DNA of 64,000 bases from Fictibacillus sp. FJAT-27399. GTDB lineage: Bacteria; Bacillota; Bacilli; Bacillales; Fictibacillaceae. Below, in pieces: positions 6,944 to 15,526 of the stretch. The notes below the pieces were generated by a model, which ran no database searches, was not told the DNA's origin, and saw only the letters and a program-made list of their open reading frames with translations. The translations under genes were made by a program, and so were the position numbers. The DNA lies in the NCBI RefSeq assembly GCF_001510655.1, contig NZ_LMVC01000001.1:4664-68663 (forward strand). The letters run 5' to 3'. Positions within the stretch are counted from its first letter, which is position 1; each line of letters opens with the position of its first letter.

Positions 6944-8410
6944 TTATTTTTTAACCTTATAAGTCGTAGCATTGCTTGTGTTCTTTGCTTTGTCGGTTGC
7001 TGTAACGGAAAGAATTGTACCCGCTCTTTGAGCTTTCATCTTCACTTTATATTTCCCGTATTTGTCAGCAACGTTCTTGCCAAGCGTTGTCTTACCTTTC
7101 TTTACTAGAACGGTAGAATATGCTTCTGCTGAGCCGCCTACCGTTGTTGTTTTTGAGGTGATGGCAGAAACCTTTGGAGCAGAAGGTGCTGTCTTATCAG
7201 CGACTTTAACGGAGAAAGCAGGACTAACCGCATTCAAGCTGTCTTGATAGGTTACAGATAGTATGGTTCCGGCTTTTTGTTTAGGAATAACAAGATTAAA
7301 AACACCTTTTGAGTCAGCATTCTTGGAGATGATTGTTTTGCTCCCCTTTTTTACTGTTACCTTCATGCCTTTTGGTGCTTTACCTGAAAGACTTGTATCA
7401 TTATCATCGACTGGATTGACAGAAGGCTTGGACATTGCTTTGGTGATGTAAGCAGATGAGATATACCATGTGCCCTTTTCACCCGGAACAGTTACAGGAA
7501 ACCAGACAAACTGATTGATGCTCTTTGGTGTTTGATCATACTTAAAGGTGTCTGTGATCGTTAAAGGGGTATTTTTTTTAATGTATTTAGAAGAGCTTTC
7601 TGTGGTTGGAGCTTTTCTTATCTTCACGTGTGTGAATGAAGGGTCATCCCAGCTAGTTATGGCTTTGTCGTTCTTCTTCATTAAATATCTTGAAGCATGA
7701 AGCCTTTTGGTTATGCTGTAAGATTTTTTTATAAACTTAATATTGTCAGATTTGGTTGGATCATATTGAAAATCATTTGTTGAGAATGCTGGTTTTTGGA
7801 GGTTTGTATCCCCTAAGAAACTGTCCGCATTCAAGAGAGACATTACTTTTTCCTGGTAAGCATTTGTATTCGGCTTTCCTGTTTTTTGAACCACCGGGCT
7901 ATTTATTGGTTTAATGCCATTGTAGGCCATGATTGCAAAGTACCATGATTCAAGCACACTCTTGTCTTTTGGCAGTACAGCAGGCAACTCGGAATTCTTA
8001 TACTTAGAGGCAAGAAGGTTAACTCCGAAAGCTATGTTGTACGGGATGCTATATTTTAGCATTTCTAGTTTTACAGGATCATAGTTTTTCGGAACGGTAA
8101 TCTGCATAATACCAATGCCGTTATCATGTGAGATGACGGGCTGACCCTTTTTATCGAACTGCTTCCATCCATTGTTTTCTTTTGAGGCAACAGCCTTCAC
8201 GATCTCCGGTGGTATGCCGGCTTGGAGTGCTGCGTTTGTCAGCAAACAGTTCATATGCTGAAAACTGGGATTGGTTCCTTTTTTTAAAGTGCCGAATGAA
8301 GTGCATTTTGCCTGGATATCCGTCGTTTCCGCAGCATGTGCATCATTCGCAGGCCACAGACCGATGGCGAGGCAGCCTGCCATACCAGCTTTTAAAAGCA
8401 AAGATTTCAT
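6944..8410 (-). CDS. Secreted lytic transglycosylase with Ig-like repeats
   Basis: A 488-residue exported protein. The start at 8410 is chosen because GGAGGACAG lies about 6 bases upstream; a 17-codon longer reading lacks this. A Sec signal peptide (about 1-27, ending HAAE) is followed by a transglycosylase SLT-like domain (about 45-175) with VKAVASKENNG as the likely catalytic-glutamate helix and NGIGIMQI. After a linker comes an SH3/GW-like piece (about 275-330, ending GTWYISSAYI). Two tandem Ig-like repeats (about 350-488), each with a GTILSVT strand, complete the protein. It probably cleaves peptidoglycan or cell-wall polymers outside the cell. The repeats would extend the enzyme or bind wall material. 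Confidence 0.8.
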   Translation of the reverse strand: MKSLLLKAGMAGCLAIGLWPANDAHAAETTDIQAKCTSFGTLKKGTNPSFQHMNCLLTNAALQAGIPPEIVKAVASKENNGWKQFDKKGQPVISHDNGIGIMQITVPKNYDPVKLEMLKYSIPYNIAFGVNLLASKYKNSELPAVLPKDKSVLESWYFAIMAYNGIKPINSPVVQKTGKPNTNAYQEKVMSLLNADSFLGDTNLQKPAFSTNDFQYDPTKSDNIKFIKKSYSITKRLHASRYLMKKNDKAITSWDDPSFTHVKIRKAPTTESSSKYIKKNTPLTITDTFKYDQTPKSINQFVWFPVTVPGEKGTWYISSAYITKAMSKPSVNPVDDNDTSLSGKAPKGMKVTVKKGSKTIISKNADSKGVFNLVIPKQKAGTILSVTYQDSLNAVSPAFSVKVADKTAPSAPKVSAITSKTTTVGGSAEAYSTVLVKKGKTTLGKNVADKYGKYKVKMKAQRAGTILSVTATDKAKNTSNATTYKVKK

Positions 8411-8563
8411 TTCCTGTCCTCCGTCTCTATTAATCTCTTTATATTCTACCATAATTTTCAAGTTTAATTGTGTGAAATAATTGAAGGTATTGGAATCGTG
8501 AGAAGGATTCTGAGGGCTATTAAAGAATATAGTAGACAGACATCGATAAAGGAGGCGGTTTTT

Positions 8564-8608
8564 ATGTCAAACCAAAATCAACTTATACAAAGGAAAGATC
8601 TAGTTTAG
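8564..8608 (+). CDS. 14-codon leader ORF with strong ribosome site
   Basis: ATG 8564 is preceded by AAAGGAGG at 8 bases, one of the best ribosome sites in the window, yet the ORF is only 14 codons (MSNQNQLIQRKDLV) and stops at 8606-8608. The next gene starts 23 bases later at TTG. It may be a translated leader that couples to that gene, or the broken start of a lost protein. Confidence 0.35.
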   Translation: MSNQNQLIQRKDLV

Positions 8609-8631
8609 TTAAAAATTGAGGAGATGAGTGC

Positions 8632-9189
8632 TTGAAACAAGCCTTGCTAGTAATTGATGCGCAGCAGGAGTTGCTGGACGGAAAAAAAGAAAATGAAGAA
8701 GTTTATCAAAAAGAACAGCTGATCCAAACGATAAATAACGTCATTGGTAAAGCGATGAACTTAGACGTGCCGATCTTGTTTGTTAGAGATAAGGATGTCG
8801 CAACTGGTGAGGGAAAAGGATTTCTTGTTCATAAGGACATCAATGTGCCTGACGATTCCCCTGTTTTTGATAAGAAAGCAACCAATGCCTTCTATGGCAC
8901 AGATCTGCTGGAATTTTTGAGAACGAACGAAATGAAGCATCTCGTGATTATGGGATGCAAGACAGAGCATTGCATCGATTCGGCAGTAAGGATGGCCACT
9001 GTGCAAGGATTTGATGTAACCCTTGTAAAAGAAGGGCATTCGACAACGAATTCAAAAACGCTGAACGCCGACCAGATCATTGCCCACCACAATGAGATCC
9101 TTCACGGTCATTATAATGTCGATCACTTTTCCATCGTAAGAAGTGCTGACGAAGATGTGTTTAAACCTATACATGACAACTACCGATAA
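8632..9189 (+). CDS. Isochorismatase-family cysteine hydrolase
   Basis: The 185-residue protein has the isochorismatase-like fold signature: catalytic Asp in LLVIDAQQELLDG, a Lys in the central VFDKKATNAF segment and the nucleophilic Cys in MGCKTEHCIDSAVRMA. Family members hydrolyse amides or vinyl ethers (nicotinamidase, isochorismatase, N-carbamoyl amidases). The substrate is unknown. The start is TTG 8632, with GAGGAG 9 bases upstream. It is a stand-alone gene with its own terminator. It is distinct from the isochorismatase-fold protein encoded at 32.8 kb in the microcompartment operon. Confidence 0.85.
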   Translation: MKQALLVIDAQQELLDGKKENEEVYQKEQLIQTINNVIGKAMNLDVPILFVRDKDVATGEGKGFLVHKDINVPDDSPVFDKKATNAFYGTDLLEFLRTNEMKHLVIMGCKTEHCIDSAVRMATVQGFDVTLVKEGHSTTNSKTLNADQIIAHHNEILHGHYNVDHFSIVRSADEDVFKPIHDNYR

Positions 9190-9203
9190 GCTTTAGCTGA
9201 AAC

Positions 9204-9235
9204 GGGGAGACCTTATTTACAGGGTCTCCTTTTGT
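9204..9235 (+). terminator. Intrinsic terminator
   Basis: GGAGACC (9206-9212) pairs with GGGTCTCC (9222-9229), followed by TTTTG. It ends the hydrolase transcript. Confidence 0.85.
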
Positions 9236-9281
9236 TTGAACTTTCTTAATACAAATTTTGATGTACCTTGCAGAGTATCAC

Positions 9282-9337
9282 CACTAACTGATGCTTCCAG
9301 AGACCCTCAAGTCTTTTTCTACGAAAGAGGGTGGGAT
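9282..9337 (+). repeat. Dispersed ~45-bp repeat, copy 1
   Basis: This stretch contains GATGCTT, AGAGACCCTCAAGTCTTTTT and AAAGAGGGTGGGAT. Related copies are at about 56340-56395 (reverse strand) and 61172-61222. It abuts the nested palindromic element that starts at 9328. Confidence 0.6.
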
Positions 9338-9657
9338 AGCTGGCGAGGAGCCAGCTGTTCTGTGTAACAGATGAAGAGCCTGAAAATCAGAGGGGCTGTC
9401 CTGAAAGTCGAAAATTGACCTTCAGCAGCTCCTTTTTGGCTTGAAAATCTTCAATGAAAAGTTGATTGAAGTGGAAGGTGCGAGACTCCTGCGGGACTAG
9501 CGTGACAGGTGAGACTCCCGTAGGCGCTAGCGCCAAAAAGTAGGCGTTCACGCCGGTAAGGCTCACCGCACGCCCCGCGGAAAGCGAGCACCCTGGAACG
9601 GAAATCAACAGCTTACAGACTTCTTGGACAGCCCCGTCTGATTTTCAATCCCACCCT
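9328..9657. repeat. Nested palindromic element (MITE-like), 330 bp
   Basis: Outer arms AGGGTGGGAT (9328-9337) and ATCCCACCCT (9648-9657) are exact inverted repeats. Inside them lie TGAAAATCAGA (9381-9391) with TCTGATTTTCA (9637-9647), and then GGGGCTGTCC (9392-9401) with GGACAGCCCC (9626-9635). The left side has 43 extra bases (9338-9380) containing AGCTGGC/GCCAGCT. The core holds the GCGAGACTCCTGCGGGA and CACGCCCCGCGG blocks, which I know as common dispersed repeats in Bacillaceae genomes. There is no transposase ORF. A second partial copy lies at 1-95. This element accounts for most of the gene-free gap 9190-9805. Confidence 0.75.
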
Positions 9658-9694
9658 ATACATTTCAAGCTCCATAGTTTAACCAGCGTTCATA

Positions 9695-9783
9695 TTAAGA
9701 AAGTCTTAAGATTTATGCTCGCAGATTGTTAAGATTTACAGGTTAAGATACAGGTAATCCCAAAAAAAGGAACATGATATAAT
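9695..9783 (+). promoter_or_regulatory. Promoter with TTAAGA repeats for two-component operon
   Basis: Four TTAAGA motifs occur at 9695, 9706, 9729 and 9743. A perfect TATAAT follows at 9778-9783. The -35 region (about 9755-9760, TAATCC) is poor. Direct repeats next to a weak -35 are typical of promoters activated by an OmpR-type regulator, so self-activation by the response regulator just downstream is likely but inferred. Confidence 0.5.
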
Positions 9784-9805
9784 TTTGAAAGGAGTGTGAG
9801 AAACC

Positions 9806-10498
9806 ATGAGCGAATTCACAGTGCTGGTTGTAGATGATGAAAAAGAAATACGCGATGCGATAGAAATTTATTTGAAGAATGAAAAGATGACGGTTATTCA
9901 GGCGGCTGATGGCCTGGAAGCAATTGAAAAGCTTAATGAAAAAGTCATTCATTTAATCATACTGGACATTATGATGCCTCGGCTTGATGGCATAGCGGCA
10001 ACCTTTAAAATCCGGGAACAGAAAAATATCCCCATTATCATGCTGAGTGCCAAAAGTGAAGATACCGATAAAATCCTCGGCCTTCAGATTGGAGCTGATG
10101 ATTATATGACAAAGCCTTTTAATCCGATTGAGCTGATCGCCAGAGTGAAATCACAGCTTCGAAGGTACATGACGTTAGGGAATTATGAAGGCAAAAGTAA
10201 TGTTATCAACCTAAATGGGCTTACTCTTGATAAAGAGGCAAGGGAAGTCGCGGTTCTTGGGGAAGCAGTAAAGCTGACCCCTATTGAGTACAAGATTGTA
10301 GAGCTATTAATGTCCCATCCTGGAAGAGTGTTTTCCATTCATGATATTTATGAGAGGGTGTGGCAGGAGCCTTGCTACAATGCAGAAAATACGGTCGCCG
10401 TACATATTCGGAAGATCAGGGAAAAGATCGAAATCGATCCGAAAAATCCAAGATATTTAAAGGTGGTATGGGGTATTGGATACAAGATGGAAAAGTAA
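9806..10498 (+). CDS. OmpR-family response regulator
   Basis: 230 residues: a receiver domain (1-120) with acidic pocket D10-D11, phospho-acceptor D54 in LDIMMP and K103 in TKPF, then a winged-helix DNA-binding domain (about 135-230) ending in VWGIGYKMEK. The start ATG 9806 has AAAGGAGTG upstream. It overlaps the following histidine kinase gene, so the two form one operon. Its regulon cannot be read here. The repeats at 9695-9748 suggest autoregulation. Confidence 0.93.
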   Translation: MSEFTVLVVDDEKEIRDAIEIYLKNEKMTVIQAADGLEAIEKLNEKVIHLIILDIMMPRLDGIAATFKIREQKNIPIIMLSAKSEDTDKILGLQIGADDYMTKPFNPIELIARVKSQLRRYMTLGNYEGKSNVINLNGLTLDKEAREVAVLGEAVKLTPIEYKIVELLMSHPGRVFSIHDIYERVWQEPCYNAENTVAVHIRKIREKIEIDPKNPRYLKVVWGIGYKMEK

Positions 10499-12707
10499 AC
10501 TTGGCCAGGTGGCCTGGGTGATATTATTTACGATAGGATTGAGCGGTACGCTGGCATTTCTGAATCATTGGGATTCTTATATGGGAAAAAGTTATTTTGA
10601 AACAGATGAATTTAAGGGTGAGTTCGAAACCTTTCTAGGCTACCTTCATATTTATGAGGTGAGTAACCTGACGAGTGAGGAGCTCAAGGGTAAAATTACG
10701 GTTTCCAAAGAGGAAATAAAGGAATACCGATACAGAAATGGTGACTTATCGGAGCAAATTTCAAGCATACAAGACCAGTTCAGACCCCAGCTTGAAGAAG
10801 CCAACACGAACCATGATAAAAAGCTGGAATCTTATTTTAAAAAACAAAGAGATAAAAAGATTGAAGACATTCAAAAGAACTTTGAAAGCGATAAGTATGT
10901 TAAGCAAAAAGTAACGAAAGAAAAAGAAGAGCAAATCGATCAATTTATTGAAAATAAGAAAGCCGTTCAACAAGAATTCCAGCAGTGGCTATCTTCTTTT
11001 GAATATTATTTGCAAAACAATGAAACAGCAGAAGTTTTTACAAATTTAACAGCAGCTAATAAAGAAGATGCATACAAAAAGCTGGAAAGCAGTAATATGC
11101 TGTACCTGCAAAATTATACTGGCGAAAAAAATAGTTACTTGTCCATTTCTGATTATTCGCCTTCTTTATATGATGAGGGGGATTCACAACAAGCAGCCAT
11201 GGGAATTCTGGCTGATGATCATTCTGTTCTAGAAGGGAAAATTGGTGTCCCGAAGGCTTTGCCAGCAGACAGCATGTTATATGATCAGTACAAAATGTTC
11301 AAAAGAAACCAGCAGTTCTTTTTCCTTTATAGTGCGGCAGGACTGATCGCTTTATGTGTCAGTATTTGGCAGGCAAAAAAACATCAGCTGCTGCGGTTAA
11401 TCGCTCACTCACCCTATATAACGCTTTATAAAAAAATACCTGTTGATCTAAAAATCGGCTGTATGATTATTTCTGCTATTGTGTTCTTTATCTCACTTGG
11501 GGTTGCGACTGATTACAATATTTATGGATCTTATGCCAGCATGATTGATGAAGCGGTCATCACTATTGGATTCGCAACCTTTATTACTGGATTGACCCTC
11601 ATCCAGCTGATCTGGCTCATTTCCGAATGGAAAGAAAGCGGTTGGACTAAAGGATATTGGAAAACATCTTTAACCTATCGTTTCTGGCATGATTTAGAGA
11701 AGTTCTTCCATTTTCGAAGTCTTGCTTTCCAATACTTGATCTTACTAATCGTCATTTTCGCATCCGGATTTGGAGTAGGCTTTGTTTTATATCAAGTTCA
11801 GCTGGTCGGTTTATATCTTGTTCTATTTATGGTCGTAACGGTTCCTGTTTTGATGTTCTCGCTCAAAAAAATCTCTTATTTCAACAGAATCATCCTCCAT
11901 TCAAGCGAACTTGCGGCAGGGAACATGGAGCCGGATTTAAAGGCGAAAGGGAGTTCTGCTCTAGCAGGTTTGGCCCGAAATATCAATACGCTGAAACATG
12001 GAGTTAAGTCTCTCCAAAAATCGGAGGCAAAGAGTGAACGGCTCAAAACAGAACTGATTACAAATGTAAGCCACGATCTCAGGACCCCTCTGACTTCCAT
12101 TATTACGTATACAGAGCTTTTAAAGACCCCTGATCTAGATGGAGAGAGCAGGGAAGCCTACGTGCAGATCATTGATAAAAAGTCAAAACGGTTAAAGGTT
12201 TTGATAGAAGATCTGTTTGAAGCTTCCAAGATGGCAAGCGGAAGTATTGAACTTATGAAGGCTAGAGTGGATATCGTTCAGCTGCTGCAGCAGGCATTGG
12301 CTGAGTACGATGAAGCGATTGAACAATCTACCCTCCAAATCAGGATGTCTGCTTCCGAACAGCCGATTGATGCGTATGTTGATGGACAAAAAATTTGGCG
12401 GGTGTTTGACAATCTGATTGGAAACATCCTTAAATATTCTCTTGAGAACACACGTGTGTATATAGCGATTGAAAAAAGGCAGGATATAGCCGTTCTTTTC
12501 TTTAAGAATGTCTCGAAATATGAATTGGGAGGCAACACAGAAGAATTGTTTGAACGATTCAAGCGCGGAGATACCTCTCGTCATACAGAAGGCTCTGGAC
12601 TGGGGCTGGCGATCGCAAAATCCATTATTGATCTTCACGAGGGCAGCATGGACGTTGAAGCAGACGGCGATCTTTTCAAAGTAACCATTGAACTTGATTT
12701 AGCATAA
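10476..12707 (+). CDS. Sensor histidine kinase, large multi-membrane sensor
   Basis: 743 residues. One membrane helix (about 8-28) is followed by a ~250-residue extracytoplasmic region rich in lysine and glutamate coiled coil (about 85-170). A cluster of roughly five more helices (about 275-465), a HAMP-like linker, the dimerisation helix with phospho-acceptor H533 in SHDLRTPL and an ATPase domain (GSGLGLAIAKSI) follow. The start is TTG 10476, inside the end of the regulator gene, with AAGGTGG about 8 bases upstream. The overlap makes the pairing with the regulator certain. The extracellular coiled coil is longer than in typical kinases. The stimulus is unknown. Confidence 0.9.
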   Translation: MDTRWKSKLGQVAWVILFTIGLSGTLAFLNHWDSYMGKSYFETDEFKGEFETFLGYLHIYEVSNLTSEELKGKITVSKEEIKEYRYRNGDLSEQISSIQDQFRPQLEEANTNHDKKLESYFKKQRDKKIEDIQKNFESDKYVKQKVTKEKEEQIDQFIENKKAVQQEFQQWLSSFEYYLQNNETAEVFTNLTAANKEDAYKKLESSNMLYLQNYTGEKNSYLSISDYSPSLYDEGDSQQAAMGILADDHSVLEGKIGVPKALPADSMLYDQYKMFKRNQQFFFLYSAAGLIALCVSIWQAKKHQLLRLIAHSPYITLYKKIPVDLKIGCMIISAIVFFISLGVATDYNIYGSYASMIDEAVITIGFATFITGLTLIQLIWLISEWKESGWTKGYWKTSLTYRFWHDLEKFFHFRSLAFQYLILLIVIFASGFGVGFVLYQVQLVGLYLVLFMVVTVPVLMFSLKKISYFNRIILHSSELAAGNMEPDLKAKGSSALAGLARNINTLKHGVKSLQKSEAKSERLKTELITNVSHDLRTPLTSIITYTELLKTPDLDGESREAYVQIIDKKSKRLKVLIEDLFEASKMASGSIELMKARVDIVQLLQQALAEYDEAIEQSTLQIRMSASEQPIDAYVDGQKIWRVFDNLIGNILKYSLENTRVYIAIEKRQDIAVLFFKNVSKYELGGNTEELFERFKRGDTSRHTEGSGLGLAIAKSIIDLHEGSMDVEADGDLFKVTIELDLA

Positions 12708-12709
12708 AG

Positions 12710-12743
12710 AAAGGGGGCCTTTTAATTCAAAAAGGTCCTCTTC
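12710..12743 (+). terminator. Intrinsic terminator after kinase gene
   Basis: An AGGGGGCCTTTT / AAAAAGGTCCTCTT imperfect stem with a 5-base loop lies directly after the kinase stop codon. Confidence 0.65.
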
Positions 12744-12774
12744 TCTGTCTTTCTACTGTATCCTAAAACCGATG

Positions 12775-12966
12775 CTATAAAGGGCGTCTCTCAAATTGTT
12801 CATAAATTTTGGCGGAGGAAAGGCCAATTCCCAGCAGCTGGACTGCTGTCTGAGCTACATCAGGTTTAATACCTGATAAAATCGTCGAAACACCGAGCAG
12901 CTTCAGGCTGTTGATACTCCACTTCAAAAATCGTAATTTTTTGGAAGCAGAATCCGTTGTAGGCAA
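12775..12966 (-). pseudogene. Fragment of RsbR-type STAS-domain protein
   Basis: The conceptual 63-residue translation contains LLGVSTILSGIKPDVAQTAV followed by a degenerate GIGLSSAKIYEQFERRPL. This closely follows the last third of the STAS domain of RsbR/RsbS stressosome proteins (LLG-ITGI-P-IAQT-V-LGI-L). The upstream two thirds and a start with a ribosome site are absent, so I read it as a decayed remnant. The rest of the 12744-13118 gap holds nothing else recognisable. Confidence 0.6.
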
Positions 12967-13118
12967 AGTTACGCCTCATGTTAAAGATTCAAACAAAACC
13001 TGCAGGAAGAAGAGAAGTTTGTTATGGTAAGGAGAGAAAAATAAATAAATATTTTGTTTACTTTTTTGAAGGGTTTTGTTTTATTATAGGAAAAGACTGA
13101 ATGTAAGAGGTATATCAT

Positions 13119-14060
13119 ATGCTAAATGTTTATTACACTGACAGTGCCAATCAAATGACAGAGATGGAAGATATCAAAAAAGGGTGCTGGATTAACTTGA
13201 TTGCACCTACCAATGAAGAAATCAATTTGGTTGTAGAAAAAATCGGAATTGATCCGGATTTTTTACGAGATGCCTTGGATGAAGAAGAACGGTCCAGGGT
13301 TGAAAAAGAAGGAAACACCGTGAGCGTTATCGTAGACCTTCCAATTCTTGTTTCTGATGAAAATGGAATACAGTATGATACGTTTCCGCTTGCCATGATC
13401 TCAACTGATTCTCACTTTATTACCGTTTGTCTTAGGGAGAACCCTATTCTGGAGTTGTTTGCGAAACATAAAGTCAAGAATTTTTATACCTACAAGAAAA
13501 CACGCTTTGTCTTTCAGCTGCTTCAAATGATCGCAACTTACTATTTGCGGTACCTGCGCCAGATCAACCGTAAAACGGAGCAGATCGAAAATGAACTGAG
13601 AGAATCATTGAAGAATGAGGATTTATTTGAGCTGCTCAGACTTGAAAAGTCCCTTGTCTATTTTGCGACCTCACTTAAGTCGAATGATGCTGTACTGGAG
13701 AAGTTATTGAAAGTCAGCTATCTGAAGATGTATGAAGAGGATAAGGATCTTCTTGAGGATGTCATTATTGAAAATAAACAGGCGATTGAGATGAGCCTGA
13801 TTTATCGAAATATCTTGAAAAGTTTAATGGATGCTTTTTCTTCGGTTATTTCGAATAACCTGAACGTGGAGATGCGGTTCTTAACTTCCATTACGATCAT
13901 ACTCGCTCTTCCTACCATGGTGGCGAGTTTCTATGGCATGAATATTCCTTTGCCGTTTCAAAAGTATCCCCATGCATTTTTCGTAAGTCTATGCTTGGCA
14001 TTCGCACTTTCAGGCCTCGTCTCCTTTATTTTTTGGAAAAAACGTTTCTTTCGCAAATAA
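13119..14060 (+). CDS. corA: CorA-family divalent cation channel
   Basis: 313 residues. The cytoplasmic N-terminal two thirds form an alpha/beta domain plus long helices, followed by two C-terminal membrane helices (about 255-275 and 285-305). The signature YGMN (FYGMNIPLPF) at the end of the first helix is the CorA selectivity loop. It is predicted to carry Mg2+ (or Co2+/Ni2+) into the cell as a pentamer. Length is typical. The start ATG 13119 has AGAGG upstream. It is followed by a terminator at 14073-14107. Confidence 0.92.
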   Translation: MLNVYYTDSANQMTEMEDIKKGCWINLIAPTNEEINLVVEKIGIDPDFLRDALDEEERSRVEKEGNTVSVIVDLPILVSDENGIQYDTFPLAMISTDSHFITVCLRENPILELFAKHKVKNFYTYKKTRFVFQLLQMIATYYLRYLRQINRKTEQIENELRESLKNEDLFELLRLEKSLVYFATSLKSNDAVLEKLLKVSYLKMYEEDKDLLEDVIIENKQAIEMSLIYRNILKSLMDAFSSVISNNLNVEMRFLTSITIILALPTMVASFYGMNIPLPFQKYPHAFFVSLCLAFALSGLVSFIFWKKRFFRK

Positions 14061-14072
14061 AAGATTATGGAT

Positions 14073-14107
14073 AAAAAAGGTATCTCCTATTATAGGAGGT
14101 CCTTTTT
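14073..14107 (+). terminator. Intrinsic terminator after corA
   Basis: AAAAAGGTATCTCC pairs imperfectly with GGAGGTCCTTTTT over TATTATA and runs into T5. Confidence 0.8.
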
Positions 14108-14117
14108 ACGTTTTTGA

Positions 14118-14179
14118 AAGAAAACGCTTTCTTATTTAAGTCGTTTGGGTTTACAATCAGGTTATCTTATCTTTAAAAT
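14118..14179 (+). promoter_or_regulatory. coaA promoter with cre-like site
   Basis: TTTACA (14150-14155) and TAAAAT (14174-14179) with an 18-base spacer make a plausible SigA promoter. Upstream, AGAAAACGCTTTCTT (14119-14133) resembles the CcpA operator (cre) with its central CG. The promoter is moderately supported and the cre site only weakly. Confidence 0.45.
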
Positions 14180-14285
14180 TGTGTTAACATTGTAAAGCGA
14201 TAGAAAGAACTTTTAAACGTATGAGTATCCTATGACCGTTTATATAGAATATTAAGCATAGTGATCCAAAAAGGAGATGCCAGCA

Positions 14286-15248
14286 ATGAGCCAGATGATG
14301 TTAGAGAATGAGTCGTTCTCGCCCTATCTTTCTTTTTCAAGAAACGAGTGGGCGAGCCTGTATTCGGCCGATATACAGCCGTTAACGGAGTGGGAGATAT
14401 CGGAGCTTCAGGGAATCAACGAAAACGTTTCTCTAGATGAGGTGTCCTCCATCTATTTGCCGCTTTGCCGGCTGCTGAACCTGTATGTCACATCCTCACA
14501 GCAGCTGCATCAGCAGTCCAATGCTTTTTTGAGAAAACAAATAAAAAAGCCGCCATTCATTATAGGGATTGCGGGGAGCGTAGCCGTAGGAAAAAGCACG
14601 ACATCAAGAATCATTCAGGCGCTTCTTTCAAGGTGGCCGAATACACCGAAAGTTGAGCTCGTAACGACGGATGGCTTTTTATTTCCGAATGCTGTCCTGG
14701 AGCAAAAGGGGCTTATGGGGCGGAAGGGATTTCCGGAGAGCTACGATCTAAAAGGTCTGATTCATTTTTTATCCGAACTAAAATCAGGCAAGCGAGACGT
14801 TGAGGCTCCAATTTATTCCCACTTGGAATATGATATTTTGCCTGACCGGGTACAGACGATATCAGAGCCTGATATTGTTATTGTAGAGGGAATAAACGTC
14901 CTGCAGGTTCCAAAACAAAAACGGAATAAGCAAACACCGCAGATTTTTGTCTCTGACTTTTTTGATTTTTCCCTTTATGTTGATGCGGACGAAGAAGAGA
15001 TCAAGAAATGGTATGTTGAGCGATTTAAAATTCTAAGAAACACAGCATTCCAAAGCCCGGTTTCGTATTTCCATCGGTATGCTGATCTAAAAGATGATGA
15101 TGCCATCCAGTTCGCGTTGAATATTTGGAACACCATCAATGGATTAAACTTGCGTGAAAACATTCTTCCTACGAAGTACAGGGCTCATCTGATTTTAGAA
15201 AAAGGAAAAAATCATTCGGTTTCCGGCATTAAAATGCGGAAGATGTAA
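14286..15248 (+). CDS. coaA: Type I pantothenate kinase
   Basis: 320 residues with the CoaA P-loop [12 protein letters not shown] (about 94-105) and downstream motifs [16 protein letters not shown] and the YHRYADL region. It phosphorylates pantothenate with ATP, the first committed step to coenzyme A. Length agrees with CoaA (about 316). I take ATG 14286 because AAGGAG lies 9 bases before it; the ATG at 14277 directly abuts the ribosome site and is unlikely to be used. It is a single-gene unit with terminator at 15258-15290. Confidence 0.93.
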   Translation: MSQMMLENESFSPYLSFSRNEWASLYSADIQPLTEWEISELQGINENVSLDEVSSIYLPLCRLLNLYVTSSQQLHQQSNAFLRKQIKKPPFIIGIAGSVAVGKSTTSRIIQALLSRWPNTPKVELVTTDGFLFPNAVLEQKGLMGRKGFPESYDLKGLIHFLSELKSGKRDVEAPIYSHLEYDILPDRVQTISEPDIVIVEGINVLQVPKQKRNKQTPQIFVSDFFDFSLYVDADEEEIKKWYVERFKILRNTAFQSPVSYFHRYADLKDDDAIQFALNIWNTINGLNLRENILPTKYRAHLILEKGKNHSVSGIKMRKM

Positions 15249-15257
15249 TGGATGAAC

Positions 15258-15290
15258 GAAAAAAGACCCAAATAAAGGGTCTTTTTTTTG
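15258..15290 (+). terminator. Intrinsic terminator after coaA
   Basis: AAAAGACCC / GGGTCTTTTTTTT hairpin with a short AAATAAA loop, ending in T8. Confidence 0.9.
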
Positions 15291-15526
15291 TTATCTTGAA
15301 AAAACAAAAAAATATCCTAAAAGGACATGACATGATACATAAGAGGGTATTAAACAAATAGGTGAGTCGAAAATGTAAAAAAGAAAAATTCATACAAAGT
15401 TCTCTTTTCTATTTTTTGTTTTTGGAGTAAAATAACGATACTTTCAAAAAAGTAACTTACTATCTTCAGGATACCGATATATCCCACTATACTTTTTGAT
15501 CGAAAACCAGCATGGGAGCTGATGTT

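Noticed and set aside
12192-12638. 148-codon minus-strand ORF
   Set aside because: It lies wholly antisense to the kinase domain of the sensor gene, with no ribosome site.
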